Shown here piece by piece: positions 8,600 to 17,273 of a stretch of DNA of 30,824 nt. The stretch spans positions 83,586 through 114,409 of the forward strand of contig DJPH01000048.1 of the NCBI GenBank assembly GCA_002439755.1. The letters run 5' to 3'. The notes under the pieces were generated by a model. It saw only the letters and a list, made by a program, of their open reading frames with translations, was not told where the DNA came from and searched no databases. Made by a program: the position numbers and the translations under genes. This DNA is from Prevotellaceae bacterium UBA6417. GTDB taxonomy: Bacteria > Bacteroidota > Bacteroidia > Bacteroidales > Bacteroidaceae. Each line of letters opens with the position of its first letter. Position 1 is the stretch's first letter.

Positions 8600-8677
8600 A
8601 TGACATTGACAGCTAACTTTTGGTGGTGGCAAAGCTCAGAATTGAAAAATTGTGAGTCCGCTCGTCGCACGCTCTAA
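8600..8677 (+). CDS. trpL: trp leader peptide with three consecutive Trp codons
   Basis: A 25-codon reading frame beginning MTLTANFWWWQSS and ending ARRTL. The three TGG codons at 8621-8629 follow soon after the start. It lies just downstream of a good promoter and ends 29 nt before an intrinsic terminator that precedes trpB. This is the arrangement of attenuation by a regulatory leader: scarce charged tRNA-Trp stalls the ribosome at the TGG run and changes folding of the downstream RNA. The frame stays open upstream of 8600, but transcription starting near 8582 leaves only this ATG. No Shine-Dalgarno is needed in this phylum. The peptide itself need have no further function. Confidence 0.85.
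   Translation: MTLTANFWWWQSSELKNCESARRTL
8635..8656 (+). promoter_or_regulatory. Candidate leader hairpin just after the Trp codons
   Basis: CTCA-G-AATT / AATT-G-TGAG with a GAAA loop. It begins 6 nt after the last TGG, so a ribosome stalled at the Trp codons would cover its 5' arm. It is weak (8 pairs, one G-G mismatch). I could not find a clear antiterminator pairing it with the terminator stem. Confidence 0.35.
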
Positions 8678-8706
8678 AGAAGCTGAAGAGATAAAGGGAA
8701 TATCTT

Positions 8707-8738
8707 AAAGACCTGCCGAACTTACGGCAGGTCTTTTT
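8707..8738 (+). terminator. trp attenuator terminator
   Basis: Perfect 12-bp stem AAAGACCTGCCG / CGGCAGGTCTTT (8707-8718 with 8725-8736), loop AACTTA, with the U run completed at 8734-8738. It stands 29 nt after the leader stop codon and 36 nt before trpB, so readthrough controls the whole operon. Confidence 0.88.
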
Positions 8739-8774
8739 GCATTCATCAGGCAACAAAACAGACAATATATAGAC

Positions 8775-9971
8775 ATGAAAACTTACAATGTAGACAAAAA
8801 CGGTTATTATGGTGAGTTCGGAGGGGCATTTGTCCCCGAAGTGCTTTACAGATGTACGGAAGAGCTGCGCCAATGCTATTTAGACATCTTGGAAAGCGAA
8901 TCGTTTCAAAAGGAGTTCCGCCAATTGCTGAAAGACTATGTGGGCCGCCCGTCTCCGTTATACGAAGCCAAAAGACTGAGCCGAAAATATGGCACCCGCA
9001 TCTTTCTGAAGCGCGAAGATCTCAACCACACCGGTGCGCATAAGATAAACAATGCCCTGGGACAGATTCTGTTGGCCATGCGCATGGGCAAGAAACGCAT
9101 CATTGCTGAGACAGGTGCCGGCCAGCACGGTGTTGCCACGGCCACCGTATGTGCTTTGATGGGGATGCCTTGTTGCGTCTATATGGGCAAGACGGATATG
9201 GAACGCCAACGTCCCAATGTGGAACGCATGAGGATGCTCGGTGCAGAGGTGGCTCCCGTGACAAGTGGCAACATGACACTGAAAGATGCCGTCAACGAAG
9301 CCATACGTGACTGGTGCTGTCATCCTCAGGACACCTTCTACATCATGGGTTCGGCAGTGGGTCCCCATCCGTATCCCGACATCGTGGCGCGGCTGCAGAG
9401 CATCATCAGCGAGGAAGTGAAGTGGCAGCTCACCGAAAAGATAGGACGCGATTATCCCGACTACATGATGGCCTGTGTAGGCGGCGGCTCCAACGCCATA
9501 GGGGCTTTCTATCATTATTTGGACGATGAAAGGGTGAAGCTCATTGCTGCCGAGGCCGGTGGAAAGGGGGCAGATACGCAGTTTACCGCAGCCACCATAC
9601 ACAGCGGCACGGTGGGAATACTCCACGGCAGTCGCACGCTGGTGCTTCAGACTGAAGACGGCCAGGTGCTCGAACCCTATTCCATTTCGGCAGGACTTGA
9701 CTATCCGGGCATCGGACCCGTTCATGCCAATCTCGCAAAGTCGGGACGTGCAAAGGTCTATTCCGTAAACGATGATGAGGCACTTCAGGCGGCCTATGAG
9801 CTGACACGTATGGAGGGCATTATCCCGGCCCTGGAATCTGCTCACATTCTGGCGGTACTGCCGAAAATCAAGTTCAGGAAAGACGACATCGTGGTGGTCA
9901 ATGTAAGCGGACGCGGCGACAAGGATCTGGATACCTACCTGAAGCACCGCAATGAGATAAAAGACATTTGA
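8775..9971 (+). CDS. trpB: Tryptophan synthase beta chain
   Basis: Pyridoxal-phosphate enzyme joining indole (from TrpA) and L-serine to make tryptophan; works as an alpha2-beta2 complex with TrpA. The 398 residues are full length. The start MKTYNVDKNGYYGEFGGAFVP is typical. The PLP lysine is K90 in NHTGAHKINN, with the catalytic-loop motif ETGAGQHGVA and the phosphate-binding GGGSNAIG further on. It is the first structural gene after the attenuator, separated from its partner trpA by the other five genes. The BEGDCFA order is the one I know from Bacteroides and Prevotella. It is the usual TrpB1 form, judged by its pairing with trpA. Confidence 0.97.
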   Translation: MKTYNVDKNGYYGEFGGAFVPEVLYRCTEELRQCYLDILESESFQKEFRQLLKDYVGRPSPLYEAKRLSRKYGTRIFLKREDLNHTGAHKINNALGQILLAMRMGKKRIIAETGAGQHGVATATVCALMGMPCCVYMGKTDMERQRPNVERMRMLGAEVAPVTSGNMTLKDAVNEAIRDWCCHPQDTFYIMGSAVGPHPYPDIVARLQSIISEEVKWQLTEKIGRDYPDYMMACVGGGSNAIGAFYHYLDDERVKLIAAEAGGKGADTQFTAATIHSGTVGILHGSRTLVLQTEDGQVLEPYSISAGLDYPGIGPVHANLAKSGRAKVYSVNDDEALQAAYELTRMEGIIPALESAHILAVLPKIKFRKDDIVVVNVSGRGDKDLDTYLKHRNEIKDI

Positions 9972-9999
9972 AACAACACAGCAACGCAACATCATTGCC

Positions 10000-11403
10000 A
10001 TGAAAACCTATTCGTTCCATACGGCAAGCAAGACCATCCTGTCTGACTGCTATACACCTGTTAGCACCTACATGAAGGTGCGCGACCTCTACACACAGAG
10101 TTTCCTCATGGAGTGTTCCGACTATCACAGCGAAACCAACAGCCGTTCTTTCATCGGCTTCCATCCGTTGGCCAGCATCAGCATAGGCCACGGCAAGGCT
10201 CTTTTGCGCTATCCCGACCACGAGGAAGAAACGTTCGACATCTCAGACAGCTTCCCCGTCGAGGCTGCTTTCAAGGAGTTTATCAGGCATTTTCACATTG
10301 AAAACGATGCCAAAGGCTATTGCGGCCTCTACGGATATACGGCTTTCGATGCCGTACGCTACTTTGAGCACATTCCGGTCAGGGAGGAAACCGCCGAAAA
10401 AAACGATGCTCCCGACATCCTGTATATATTATATAAGGACATCATCGTCTTTAACCATCACGGTGATACCATGGAACTGCTGGAACTCCTGGCCGAGGGA
10501 GAGACCGACAGCTTTGACAAAATACAGACCATCCTCAACAGTCCGAATGCTCCTTCCTTTGATTTCCGTGCCGTGGGTCCGTGCACCAGCACCCTCACGG
10601 ATGAGGAACATAAGGCTAACATCCGCGAATGTATCAGGCATTGTATGCGCGGTGACGTGTTCCAGATAGTACCGAGCCGCAGGTTCGTGCAGCATTACGA
10701 GGGTGACGACTTGCGACTTTACAGGGCTTTGCGCAGCATCAATCCTTCGCCCTACTTGTTTTATTACGATTTCGGAGGTTTCCGCATTTTCGGTTCGTCT
10801 CCCGAGACCCACTGTCGCATTGTGGGGCGTCAGGCCTACATCGACCCCATAGCAGGCACTGTGCCGCGTACAGGCAACGAGGAGCAGGACAAGGCCAACG
10901 CAGAATACCTGCGCAACAATGCCAAGGAAAATGCCGAACATGTGATGCTCGTCGACCTGGCACGCAACGATCTGAGCCGTAATTGTCACGATGTGAAAGT
11001 CGAGAAGTACAAGGACATGCAGTACTACAGCCATGTGATTCATCTGGTGAGCCGTGTCACGGGAACCATGAACCCTCAGGCCGAAGGCATCAAGACTTTC
11101 ATCGACACTTTCCCTGCCGGCACGCTCTCGGGTGCCCCGAAGATCGAAGCCATGCGTATCATCAGCCGTCTTGAGCCACACAGCCGGGGTGCCTATGCAG
11201 GCTGCATCGGCTATATGGGGCTGGATGGTCAGTTGAACCAGGCCATCATTATCCGCTCTTTTGTCAGCCGCAACGGTGAGCTGTGGTTCCAGGCAGGAAG
11301 CGGTGTGGTGGCCAAGAGCGACGAAAACTATGAGCTGCAGGAGGTCAACCACAAACTCGGGGCCCTGCGCAAGGCCATTGACATGGCATCCAACAATAAC
11401 TGA
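10000..11403 (+). CDS. trpE: Anthranilate synthase component I
   Basis: Converts chorismate and ammonia to anthranilate, using ammonia released by TrpG. The 467 residues comprise an N-terminal regulatory part (about 1-190, with FLMECSDY at the usual LLES-type feedback position) and a C-terminal chorismate-binding domain. That domain shows DVFQIVPSRRF, the IDPIAGTVPRTG core, LVDLARNDLSR, TFPAGTLSGAPKIEAM and the ending WFQAGSGVVAKSDENYE. These match the family closely. It starts 28 nt after trpB and is followed by trpG after 17 nt. Feedback inhibition by tryptophan is usual for the family; I infer it here from the N-terminal motif only. Confidence 0.96.
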   Translation: MKTYSFHTASKTILSDCYTPVSTYMKVRDLYTQSFLMECSDYHSETNSRSFIGFHPLASISIGHGKALLRYPDHEEETFDISDSFPVEAAFKEFIRHFHIENDAKGYCGLYGYTAFDAVRYFEHIPVREETAEKNDAPDILYILYKDIIVFNHHGDTMELLELLAEGETDSFDKIQTILNSPNAPSFDFRAVGPCTSTLTDEEHKANIRECIRHCMRGDVFQIVPSRRFVQHYEGDDLRLYRALRSINPSPYLFYYDFGGFRIFGSSPETHCRIVGRQAYIDPIAGTVPRTGNEEQDKANAEYLRNNAKENAEHVMLVDLARNDLSRNCHDVKVEKYKDMQYYSHVIHLVSRVTGTMNPQAEGIKTFIDTFPAGTLSGAPKIEAMRIISRLEPHSRGAYAGCIGYMGLDGQLNQAIIIRSFVSRNGELWFQAGSGVVAKSDENYELQEVNHKLGALRKAIDMASNNN

Positions 11404-11420
11404 CACCAATACAAAAGATT

Positions 11421-11984
11421 ATGAAAGTTACCATCATAGACAATTACGATTCGTTTACCTACAACCTGGCACATCTGTTCAAGGCCCTGGGGGCCGGTGT
11501 CAACGTTGTGCGCAACGACAAGTTCCAACTTGACGACCTCGAAGACACAGACAAGCTGGTATTGTCGCCCGGACCGGGCATTCCCGACGAGGCAGGACTC
11601 ACATTGCAGGTCATACACCACTATGCCGGACGCAAACCCATCCTGGGTGTATGCCTGGGACATCAGGCCATAGGACAAAGTTTCGGTGCAAGGCTCGTCA
11701 ACCTTCCCGATGTTTATCACGGCGTACAAACCTCGGCACACATCGTGAAGCGCGACTACATCTTCGACCGTCTGCCCGACAGCATCCTTGTGGGCCGCTA
11801 TCATTCGTGGGCAGTCGATACGGAAGACCTTCCACCTGTGCTTGAAGTGACTGCCGTCAGCGACGACGGCCGCATCATGGCCCTGCGCCACAAGACATAC
11901 GACATAAGGGGCATACAGTTTCACCCCGAATCCATCCTCACGCCCGACGGCAGGACTATGATTGAAAACTGGCTGAACCACTAA
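11421..11984 (+). CDS. trpG: Anthranilate synthase component II (glutamine amidotransferase)
   Basis: Class I glutamine amidotransferase supplying ammonia to TrpE. The 187 residues are a single domain, not fused to TrpD. The catalytic triad is visible: C78 in GVCLGHQAIG, and H168/E170 in QFHPES. LSPGPGIP near residue 48 forms the oxyanion region. It sits 17 nt downstream of trpE, consistent with stoichiometric production. It might also serve p-aminobenzoate synthesis, as some TrpG proteins do, but no pabB is in view. Confidence 0.96.
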   Translation: MKVTIIDNYDSFTYNLAHLFKALGAGVNVVRNDKFQLDDLEDTDKLVLSPGPGIPDEAGLTLQVIHHYAGRKPILGVCLGHQAIGQSFGARLVNLPDVYHGVQTSAHIVKRDYIFDRLPDSILVGRYHSWAVDTEDLPPVLEVTAVSDDGRIMALRHKTYDIRGIQFHPESILTPDGRTMIENWLNH

Positions 11985-12032
11985 ACGCAGCCTGAGGCCT
12001 GCATCATACCGATAACTTAAAGATTACATACA

Positions 12033-13031
12033 ATGAAACAGATTTTGGAACGACTCATCGCGGGAGGCAGCAACCTTACCCGTGAAGAAATGAAGACCAT
12101 CATGGTGAATATCACCCGCGAAGCCTACAAGCCCGAACAAATAGCTGCCTGGCTCATGGGCTTGCAGATGAAAGGAATTACTGCCGAAGAGCTGCTCGGC
12201 TTGCGCGACGGCCTGCTGGAGACGGGCACAAGCATCGACTTGTCGCCCTATGAGCCCCTCGACATCGTGGGCACGGGTGGCGATGGCAAAAACACGTTCA
12301 ATATATCCACGTGTGCTTGTTTTGTAGTGGCCGGTGCCGGCTATAAGGTGGCCAAGCATGGCAACTATGCCGCAACGTCGGTCTCTGGTGCCAGCAGCGT
12401 GCTTGAAAACCACGGGGTTCGGTTCTCGTCATCTGTAGAGCGGCTTCGTGAAAGTCTGGAACAGTGCAACATGACTTATCTACATGCCCCGCTCTTTGCC
12501 AACGGAATGAAGAATGTGGTTCCTGTACGCAAAGCACTCGGCGTGCCCACATGTTTCAACCTTGTGGGACCGCTCATCAACCCCTGCCATCCTAAGTACC
12601 AGCTGCTCGGTGTGGCCAATCTGAGCCAGATGAGACTCTACAACAACGTGTTGCAGCAAATAGATGTGAACTACGGCATCGTGAACAGCACCGACGGATA
12701 TGACGAAATTTCGCTCACAAGTCCTTTCAAAGTGCTCACACGTCACAACGAGCGCGTCTATTCACCTGCCGACCTCGGCCTGCCGCAAATCAGACAGGAG
12801 GAGCTCTATGGCGGCACATCGCCCAAGGAGGCCATGAAGATTTTCGACAGCGTACTGGAGGGAACGGCCACCCAAAGCCAAACCAACGCAGTATTGGTCA
12901 ACGCGGCTTTTGCCATACATCTTATAGAAAGCGAAAAGAGCATTGACGAATGTCTTGCCGTGGCACGCGAAAGCCTTGAAAGCAAGAAGGCACTGAATGC
13001 CCTTCGCAAGTTCATAGAAATCAATCATTGA
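12033..13031 (+). CDS. trpD: Anthranilate phosphoribosyltransferase
   Basis: Transfers phosphoribose from PRPP to anthranilate, the second committed step. The 332 residues match the family. The PRPP-binding GTGGDGKNTFNIST (about residues 80-93) and KHGNYAATSVSGASSVLE are diagnostic, followed by MKNVVPVRKALGVPTCFNLVGPLINP. The N-terminal helical domain has the usual glycosyltransferase family 3 pattern. It begins 48 nt after trpG, the longest gap since trpB, and its TGA lies just ahead of the trpC start. Confidence 0.96.
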   Translation: MKQILERLIAGGSNLTREEMKTIMVNITREAYKPEQIAAWLMGLQMKGITAEELLGLRDGLLETGTSIDLSPYEPLDIVGTGGDGKNTFNISTCACFVVAGAGYKVAKHGNYAATSVSGASSVLENHGVRFSSSVERLRESLEQCNMTYLHAPLFANGMKNVVPVRKALGVPTCFNLVGPLINPCHPKYQLLGVANLSQMRLYNNVLQQIDVNYGIVNSTDGYDEISLTSPFKVLTRHNERVYSPADLGLPQIRQEELYGGTSPKEAMKIFDSVLEGTATQSQTNAVLVNAAFAIHLIESEKSIDECLAVARESLESKKALNALRKFIEINH

Positions 13032-13033
13032 CC

Positions 13034-13828
13034 ATGCCTACCATTCTCGAAGAAATCACCGACCGCAAGCGAAAGGATCTGGAAGCCGTCAAGGAAGACA
13101 GGCCGGCTCGCGACCTCTACCTACAGGTGGAGCGTATCATGCAGAGCGACATCCACCATTCATTGCCGCAGGCTTTGAAGGAGTCGTCTACAGGCATCAT
13201 AGCCGAATTCAAGCGCAAATCACCGTCGAGGGGATGGATTCATCGCGAGGCAAAGCCCGAAGAGGTCATCCCGCAATATGTGACCAACGGGGCTACGGCC
13301 CTTTCCATCCTCACCGACGAACCCTACTTTGGCGGGCACAACGAGTATATCACCCGCGTGAGGCCTGACACACACATTCCCATCCTGCGCAAGGATTTCA
13401 TCGTTGACGAGTACCAGCTTTTCGAGGCCAAGGTGCTGGGGGCCGATGCCATACTGCTCATTGCGGCATGTCTCGACAGGCAGCTTTGCCGCAACCTGGC
13501 ACGCATGGCCCGCGAGTTGAACCTGGATGTGCTGCTCGAGATGCACGAGGAACGCGACCTTGACTATCTCGACGAGCATGTCAGTGTGGCAGGGGTCAAC
13601 AACCGCGACCTGCATGTGTTCCGCACCGACCTGAACACTTCGTTCCGGCTGTCGTCGCTCATTCCCGACGAGTTTGTCAGGATTTCAGAAAGCGGCATCC
13701 ACCAACCCGAAGAGGCTCGTCTGCTAAGGGCGGACGGCTTCAACGGCTTTCTGATAGGAGAGCTCTTTATGAAGCACGAACAGCCGGGCAAGGCTTTGAA
13801 CGATTTTATTAGCCGGATTGTATCATGA
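13034..13828 (+). CDS. trpC: Indole-3-glycerol phosphate synthase
   Basis: Closes the indole ring from the carboxyphenylamino-deoxyribulose phosphate made by TrpF. A TTG at 13028 is in frame but overlaps trpD; I choose the ATG at 13034, giving 264 residues starting MPTILEEI. The TIM-barrel motifs are present in order: IAEFKRKSPSRGWI (catalytic Lys), LRKDFIVDEYQ, ADAILLIAACL, LLEMHEERDLDYL, VAGVNNRDLHVF, ISESGIH and GFLIGE. It is a stand-alone enzyme, not a TrpC-TrpF fusion. Its last codons overlap the trpF ATG (ATGA), so the two genes are coupled. Confidence 0.95.
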   Translation: MPTILEEITDRKRKDLEAVKEDRPARDLYLQVERIMQSDIHHSLPQALKESSTGIIAEFKRKSPSRGWIHREAKPEEVIPQYVTNGATALSILTDEPYFGGHNEYITRVRPDTHIPILRKDFIVDEYQLFEAKVLGADAILLIAACLDRQLCRNLARMARELNLDVLLEMHEERDLDYLDEHVSVAGVNNRDLHVFRTDLNTSFRLSSLIPDEFVRISESGIHQPEEARLLRADGFNGFLIGELFMKHEQPGKALNDFISRIVS

Positions 13829-14460
13829 TTGTCAAGATATGCGGCATGCGCGATGCCGGCAACATACGCTGCGCCGAGCAGTTACCGGCCGATTGGATGG
13901 GCTTTATCTTCTATCCGCGGTCGCCGCGTTATGTGGACCGACTTCCCGACTATCTGCCTCAAAGGCAGAAGAGGGTGGGGGTCTTTGTCAATGCCACGCG
14001 CGACTTTATCCTACAACGCGCTGAGCTCTTCGGGCTGGACCTCATCCAGCTCCACGGCACGGAGACACCCGAGATGTGTGAACAGCTAAGGCTTGCCACC
14101 GGCTGCTCCATTATCAAGGCTTTCGGCATCGGCTACGATACTGACTTTGACCGCATCAACGATTATGAAGAGGTGGCTGACTATCTGCTGTTTGATTCGC
14201 GCAGCCCCTCTGTGGGAGGCAGTGGCACGAAGTTCGGCCACGAACTCCTTGACCACTATACAGGCCACACACCCTTTCTGCTCAGCGGCGGACTGGGGCT
14301 CGACGATGTTGCCTGCATCTCCCGATGCAGGCACCCGCAGATGTGCGGCATCGACCTTAACAGCCGCTTTGAAACACGGCCCGCCGTTAAAAACATCGGG
14401 ATGCTGCAAGCCTTTTTGCGGCAACTCGGAAAACAATCTTCATCAAACCTACCATTATGA
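13825..14460 (+). CDS. trpF: Phosphoribosylanthranilate isomerase
   Basis: Amadori rearrangement of phosphoribosylanthranilate, the step before TrpC. The 211 residues form a TIM barrel with IKICGMRD-type start (VKICGMRDAGNIRCAE), VGVFVNA, LIQLHGTETPE, LLFDSRSPSVGGSGTKF, and LSGGLGLDDV for phosphate binding. The catalytic Cys and Asp are C6 in KICGM and the Asp of LLFDSR. Both ends overlap neighbours by ATGA (with trpC at 13825-13828 and trpA at 14457-14460), indicating tight translational coupling. Confidence 0.95.
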   Translation: MIVKICGMRDAGNIRCAEQLPADWMGFIFYPRSPRYVDRLPDYLPQRQKRVGVFVNATRDFILQRAELFGLDLIQLHGTETPEMCEQLRLATGCSIIKAFGIGYDTDFDRINDYEEVADYLLFDSRSPSVGGSGTKFGHELLDHYTGHTPFLLSGGLGLDDVACISRCRHPQMCGIDLNSRFETRPAVKNIGMLQAFLRQLGKQSSSNLPL

Positions 14461-15230
14461 ACCGTATCAACATTTTATTCAACAACAAACAATCGAATAT
14501 CTTTTCCGTATATTTCTGTGCCGGACATCCCACCCTCGATAGCACCGCAGACACCCTTCGCGCCCTTCAGGAAGGAGGGGCCGACCTGGTGGAAATCGGA
14601 GTACCCTTCAGCGACCCCATGGCCGACGGACCTACCATACAGTCGGCAGCCACAAGGGCTCTGAAAAACGGAATGACGCTGAAAACGCTCTTTGCACAGC
14701 TCAAGGACATTCGCAAAACCATTGACATTCCCCTCATCCTGATGGGATATCTCAATGTGTTCTACCAATACGGATTTGAAAACTTCTGCAGGTCGTGCCG
14801 GGAGTGCGGCATCGATGGAGCCATCATCCCCGACCTGCCGTTCGATGTATATATGAAAGACTACAAGGCCATTGCCGACAGCTACGGCATAAGGATTGTG
14901 ATGCTCATCACTCCCGAGACAAGTGACGAACGCATCCGCCTGATAGACGAGCATACAGACGGCTTTATTTATGAGGTCTCTACCAATGCTACGACAGGTG
15001 CACAAAACCGGTACAGCAGTGAGACCATTGATTATTTCAAGCGCATCGCCGGCATGAAGCTGAAAAATCCCACCCTCATCGGATTCGGCATATCCAACAA
15101 GGCAACTCTTACGGCAGCAAGATGCTATGCTGCGGGTACCATTGTGGGAAGCAAGTTCGTGAAGCTTCTCGAGACTTCGGCCACCCCACAGGAGGCTGTC
15201 GAAAGGCTCAGGCAAGACCTTGAAAAGTAG
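14457..15230 (+). CDS. trpA: Tryptophan synthase alpha chain
   Basis: Cleaves indole-3-glycerol phosphate to indole and glyceraldehyde-3-phosphate and channels indole to TrpB. The 257 residues include DLVEIGVPFSDPMADGPTIQ with the catalytic E46 and D57, then LILMGYLNVFYQYG, GAIIPDLPFDVY, VMLITPETSDERI, FIYEVSTNATTGAQ and GFGISNKATL. These are standard. It is the last gene of the operon, and its ATG overlaps the trpF stop. After its TAG come a tandem-repeat array and then a strong terminator shared with the convergent fimbrillin operon. Confidence 0.96.
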   Translation: MNRINILFNNKQSNIFSVYFCAGHPTLDSTADTLRALQEGGADLVEIGVPFSDPMADGPTIQSAATRALKNGMTLKTLFAQLKDIRKTIDIPLILMGYLNVFYQYGFENFCRSCRECGIDGAIIPDLPFDVYMKDYKAIADSYGIRIVMLITPETSDERIRLIDEHTDGFIYEVSTNATTGAQNRYSSETIDYFKRIAGMKLKNPTLIGFGISNKATLTAARCYAAGTIVGSKFVKLLETSATPQEAVERLRQDLEK

Positions 15231-15265
15231 CCTCTTTTTCAAGGGTGTGACGCATGGCAGTTGCG

Positions 15266-15420
15266 GTCTGTACACATCGCACCCTGCAATGCGGCACATT
15301 GCACCCTCTGATGTGTACAGTTTGAGCTGACGATCTGTACACATCGCACCCCACGATGCGGCACATTGCACCCTGCGATATGTACACATCGCAACGTCAA
15401 ACTGTACACATCGTTACAGC
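15266..15420. repeat. Seven-unit tandem array, 22-23 nt period, after trpA
   Basis: Seven imperfect units. Cores CACATCGC/CACATTGC or variants begin at 15273, 15295, 15318, 15340, 15362, 15385 and 15407, spaced 22, 23, 22, 22, 23 and 22 nt. Five units carry the palindrome TGTACA; units 2 and 5 carry GCGGCACATTGCACCC instead. A possible degenerate copy lies at about 15244-15265. It sits between two convergent operons, and the spacing is not a multiple of three, so it is not coding. No leader, spacers or cas genes. Confidence 0.85.
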
Positions 15421-15436
15421 AGGCCTGCGGATCACA

Positions 15437-15476
15437 AATAAAGGCAACCTCACATGGCTGTGTGGTTACCTTTATT
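15437..15476. terminator. Bidirectional terminator between trp and fimbrillin operons
   Basis: Stem of about 16 pairs: AATAAAGG-C-AACC-T-CACA against TGTG-T-GGTT-A-CCTTTATT, with a TGGC loop. It has T-rich flanks on both strands. It lies between the convergent trpA stop and the last fimbrillin gene and should end both transcripts. Confidence 0.85.
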
Positions 15477-15497
15477 CGTTGGGTAGCGGGTGTATGG

Positions 15498-17249
15498 TTA
15501 CTCAGTCTTCACTTTTATGGCATTGGCTGTTTTCCATACCTTGTTGGCCTCGAAGGCAGACTTCATGTCGGCATCCTTCACGTAAACGGTGACTCCAGAT
15601 AGATCATATGAAGTGCCGGGCTCCCATTTCGGTACGGAGGTACATGCCGACAGATCGATGGTTACAAGAGCTGTGCCATCGAACAGACTATTAATAGTGC
15701 CTGTCATATCGCCTTTGTAGGTAATGTTTGTCAAGGCACTGCAATCACGGAATGTATAAGAAGAAAAGACAGTCACTCCGGCGGGAATCACAATACCGGT
15801 CAGTTCTGAATTACGTTCAAAGGCGCTTTCGCCAAGTGTTGTCAGGGTTGATGGCAGAGTGATGTCGCCTTTATTGATATTAGACCAGAATGCATTTCTT
15901 CCAATCTCTTTCAGTGAAGTGAGCTCGTCCCAATTGGTAATTTTGCATACACTCTGAGCAGAGAAGCAGTTTTTTCCTATCTTTTCTATGGTCTTGGGCA
16001 ATTTCACTTCGCCCACGTAAGAATTACCACTGGAATGATCACATGTAAAATCGGGCAGGTTCGTAATCTCTGCGTCAGACAGGTCGAGGTTGATAGGCGT
16101 GTTGTTCTGCTTCGCATAGTCCTGCAGATATTTCCTCAGTGTTCCAAGGTCGTCAGTATAGGTCGTGTTGTTGTCAGCATAGGAATCGGCCAGGCTTATC
16201 TTACCCGAAACCTTCAAGGTGTGTCCATTACCGAGGGCTGTTTTTATCATGTCCTCCGTCAGCAATCCCTCCTTGTTTAGGGTGATGGTATGGTTGGCTG
16301 CATCTATGGCAAAGGTCTCGTCGACTATAGCTGAGGGTAAGTCGTGTTTTGTCCAGTCATTCACTTCAACGGAACTGATGCTTGCCTTGTTCTTGCCCAC
16401 GGTCAGATTGAAGGTATAGGCCTTGCCTTTCTCCAGACCTGTCTCGGTCAGGAATGTATTGACCGGCACCGAGACTTTCTCTGAGCCCAACCCGAACTTC
16501 ATGAAAGCCTCGCCTTCCTGGTACTTCCCCGGAGGCAGAATGCCCGTAAAACTGTGCTTGCCCTTCTGAGCATCGGCAACTATATATGCTTTTACTACAG
16601 AGTAATTGTCATCCTTATAATATTCTCCAGCAACATAAGGATGGGAAATCCTATTATCATCATTACTGAGATTGGGAAAATAGGGATTCTCAATGATCGG
16701 CAGCTGGCCGTCGAACTGGTCATTATACTTGGTGATTTTCACCGTAACCTTGGACAGTTGGTGCTCGAACGTCAAGTTCACGCAGTTGTCCCCAGGCTTC
16801 GTGGCCGTGGCTGTGGCTGTCATCCAGTCATTTTTCCTCAGACCTTCCAAGTTGTCTTGGTCACCACCAAGAACAAACTTAGCATAGTATGCCATACCAC
16901 CCGATGGATAGTAGGCCTCGAAGGTGTTCTCTCCATCCACCCACACGGCATAGTCTTTGCCATCCTGCGTAAATGTCTTGCTGTTGCCATCGTATATGAA
17001 TGTCACCTTTTCCTTGCCGGCAATGGCATTGGCCGACACATTGGTGATGCGAATCTTGTCGCCATCGGTCCACTCATCGCCATTGCCTTCGGCATTGGTG
17101 CGGGTGCGCAGTCCTGCGATGGTGGCATTGACCTTGACAATGTTGGCATCCTGAGAGCCGTTTGTCCAGTCTTCGGATAGCTCGTTGCTTTGGCAGGCCG
17201 TCAGCAGACAGGCGGCTGCCAGCATGATATATTTATAGGAAATGTTCAT
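15498..17249 (-). CDS. Lipoprotein: fimbrillin-like domain plus BspA-type leucine-rich repeats
   Basis: 583-residue surface lipoprotein; signal ends ACLLTAC (lipobox Cys19). Residues about 38-310 resemble the fimbrillin (Mfa-like) fold: VKVNATIAGLRTRT, EWTDGDKIRIT, FEAYYPSGG, LTFEHQLSKVTVKIT, and the closing YTFNLTVGKNKASISSVEVNDW. A linker follows. From about 420 there are BspA/LRR_5 repeats: LPKTIEKIGKNCF, TSLKEIGRNAFW, LPSTLTTLGESAFERN, IPAGVTVFSSYTFRDCSALTNI. The end, VYVKDADMKSAFEANKVW, is the usual cap after such repeats. R48/R50 in RTRT sit where type V pilins are cut. It is last in a four-gene operon and closely related to the protein at 18238-19962. Probably an adhesin or pilus-tip-like component; no ligand can be named. 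Confidence 0.8.
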   Translation of the reverse strand: MNISYKYIMLAAACLLTACQSNELSEDWTNGSQDANIVKVNATIAGLRTRTNAEGNGDEWTDGDKIRITNVSANAIAGKEKVTFIYDGNSKTFTQDGKDYAVWVDGENTFEAYYPSGGMAYYAKFVLGGDQDNLEGLRKNDWMTATATATKPGDNCVNLTFEHQLSKVTVKITKYNDQFDGQLPIIENPYFPNLSNDDNRISHPYVAGEYYKDDNYSVVKAYIVADAQKGKHSFTGILPPGKYQEGEAFMKFGLGSEKVSVPVNTFLTETGLEKGKAYTFNLTVGKNKASISSVEVNDWTKHDLPSAIVDETFAIDAANHTITLNKEGLLTEDMIKTALGNGHTLKVSGKISLADSYADNNTTYTDDLGTLRKYLQDYAKQNNTPINLDLSDAEITNLPDFTCDHSSGNSYVGEVKLPKTIEKIGKNCFSAQSVCKITNWDELTSLKEIGRNAFWSNINKGDITLPSTLTTLGESAFERNSELTGIVIPAGVTVFSSYTFRDCSALTNITYKGDMTGTINSLFDGTALVTIDLSACTSVPKWEPGTSYDLSGVTVYVKDADMKSAFEANKVWKTANAIKVKTE

Positions 17250-17273
17250 GATTTCTTGTTTTATGGTTTGTGC

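Noticed and set aside
8958..10001. 347-residue open frame antisense to trpB, and similar long antisense frames over trpE, trpD and GH2
   Set aside because: Codon-bias shadows of well-identified genes on the other strand; no domain motifs.
13028..13033. TTG start for trpC
   Set aside because: Overlaps the trpD stop and adds only two residues; the ATG at 13034 is the conventional start.
15266..15420. CRISPR array
   Set aside because: Units are contiguous with no unique spacers, no leader and no cas genes; the period is 22-23 nt.
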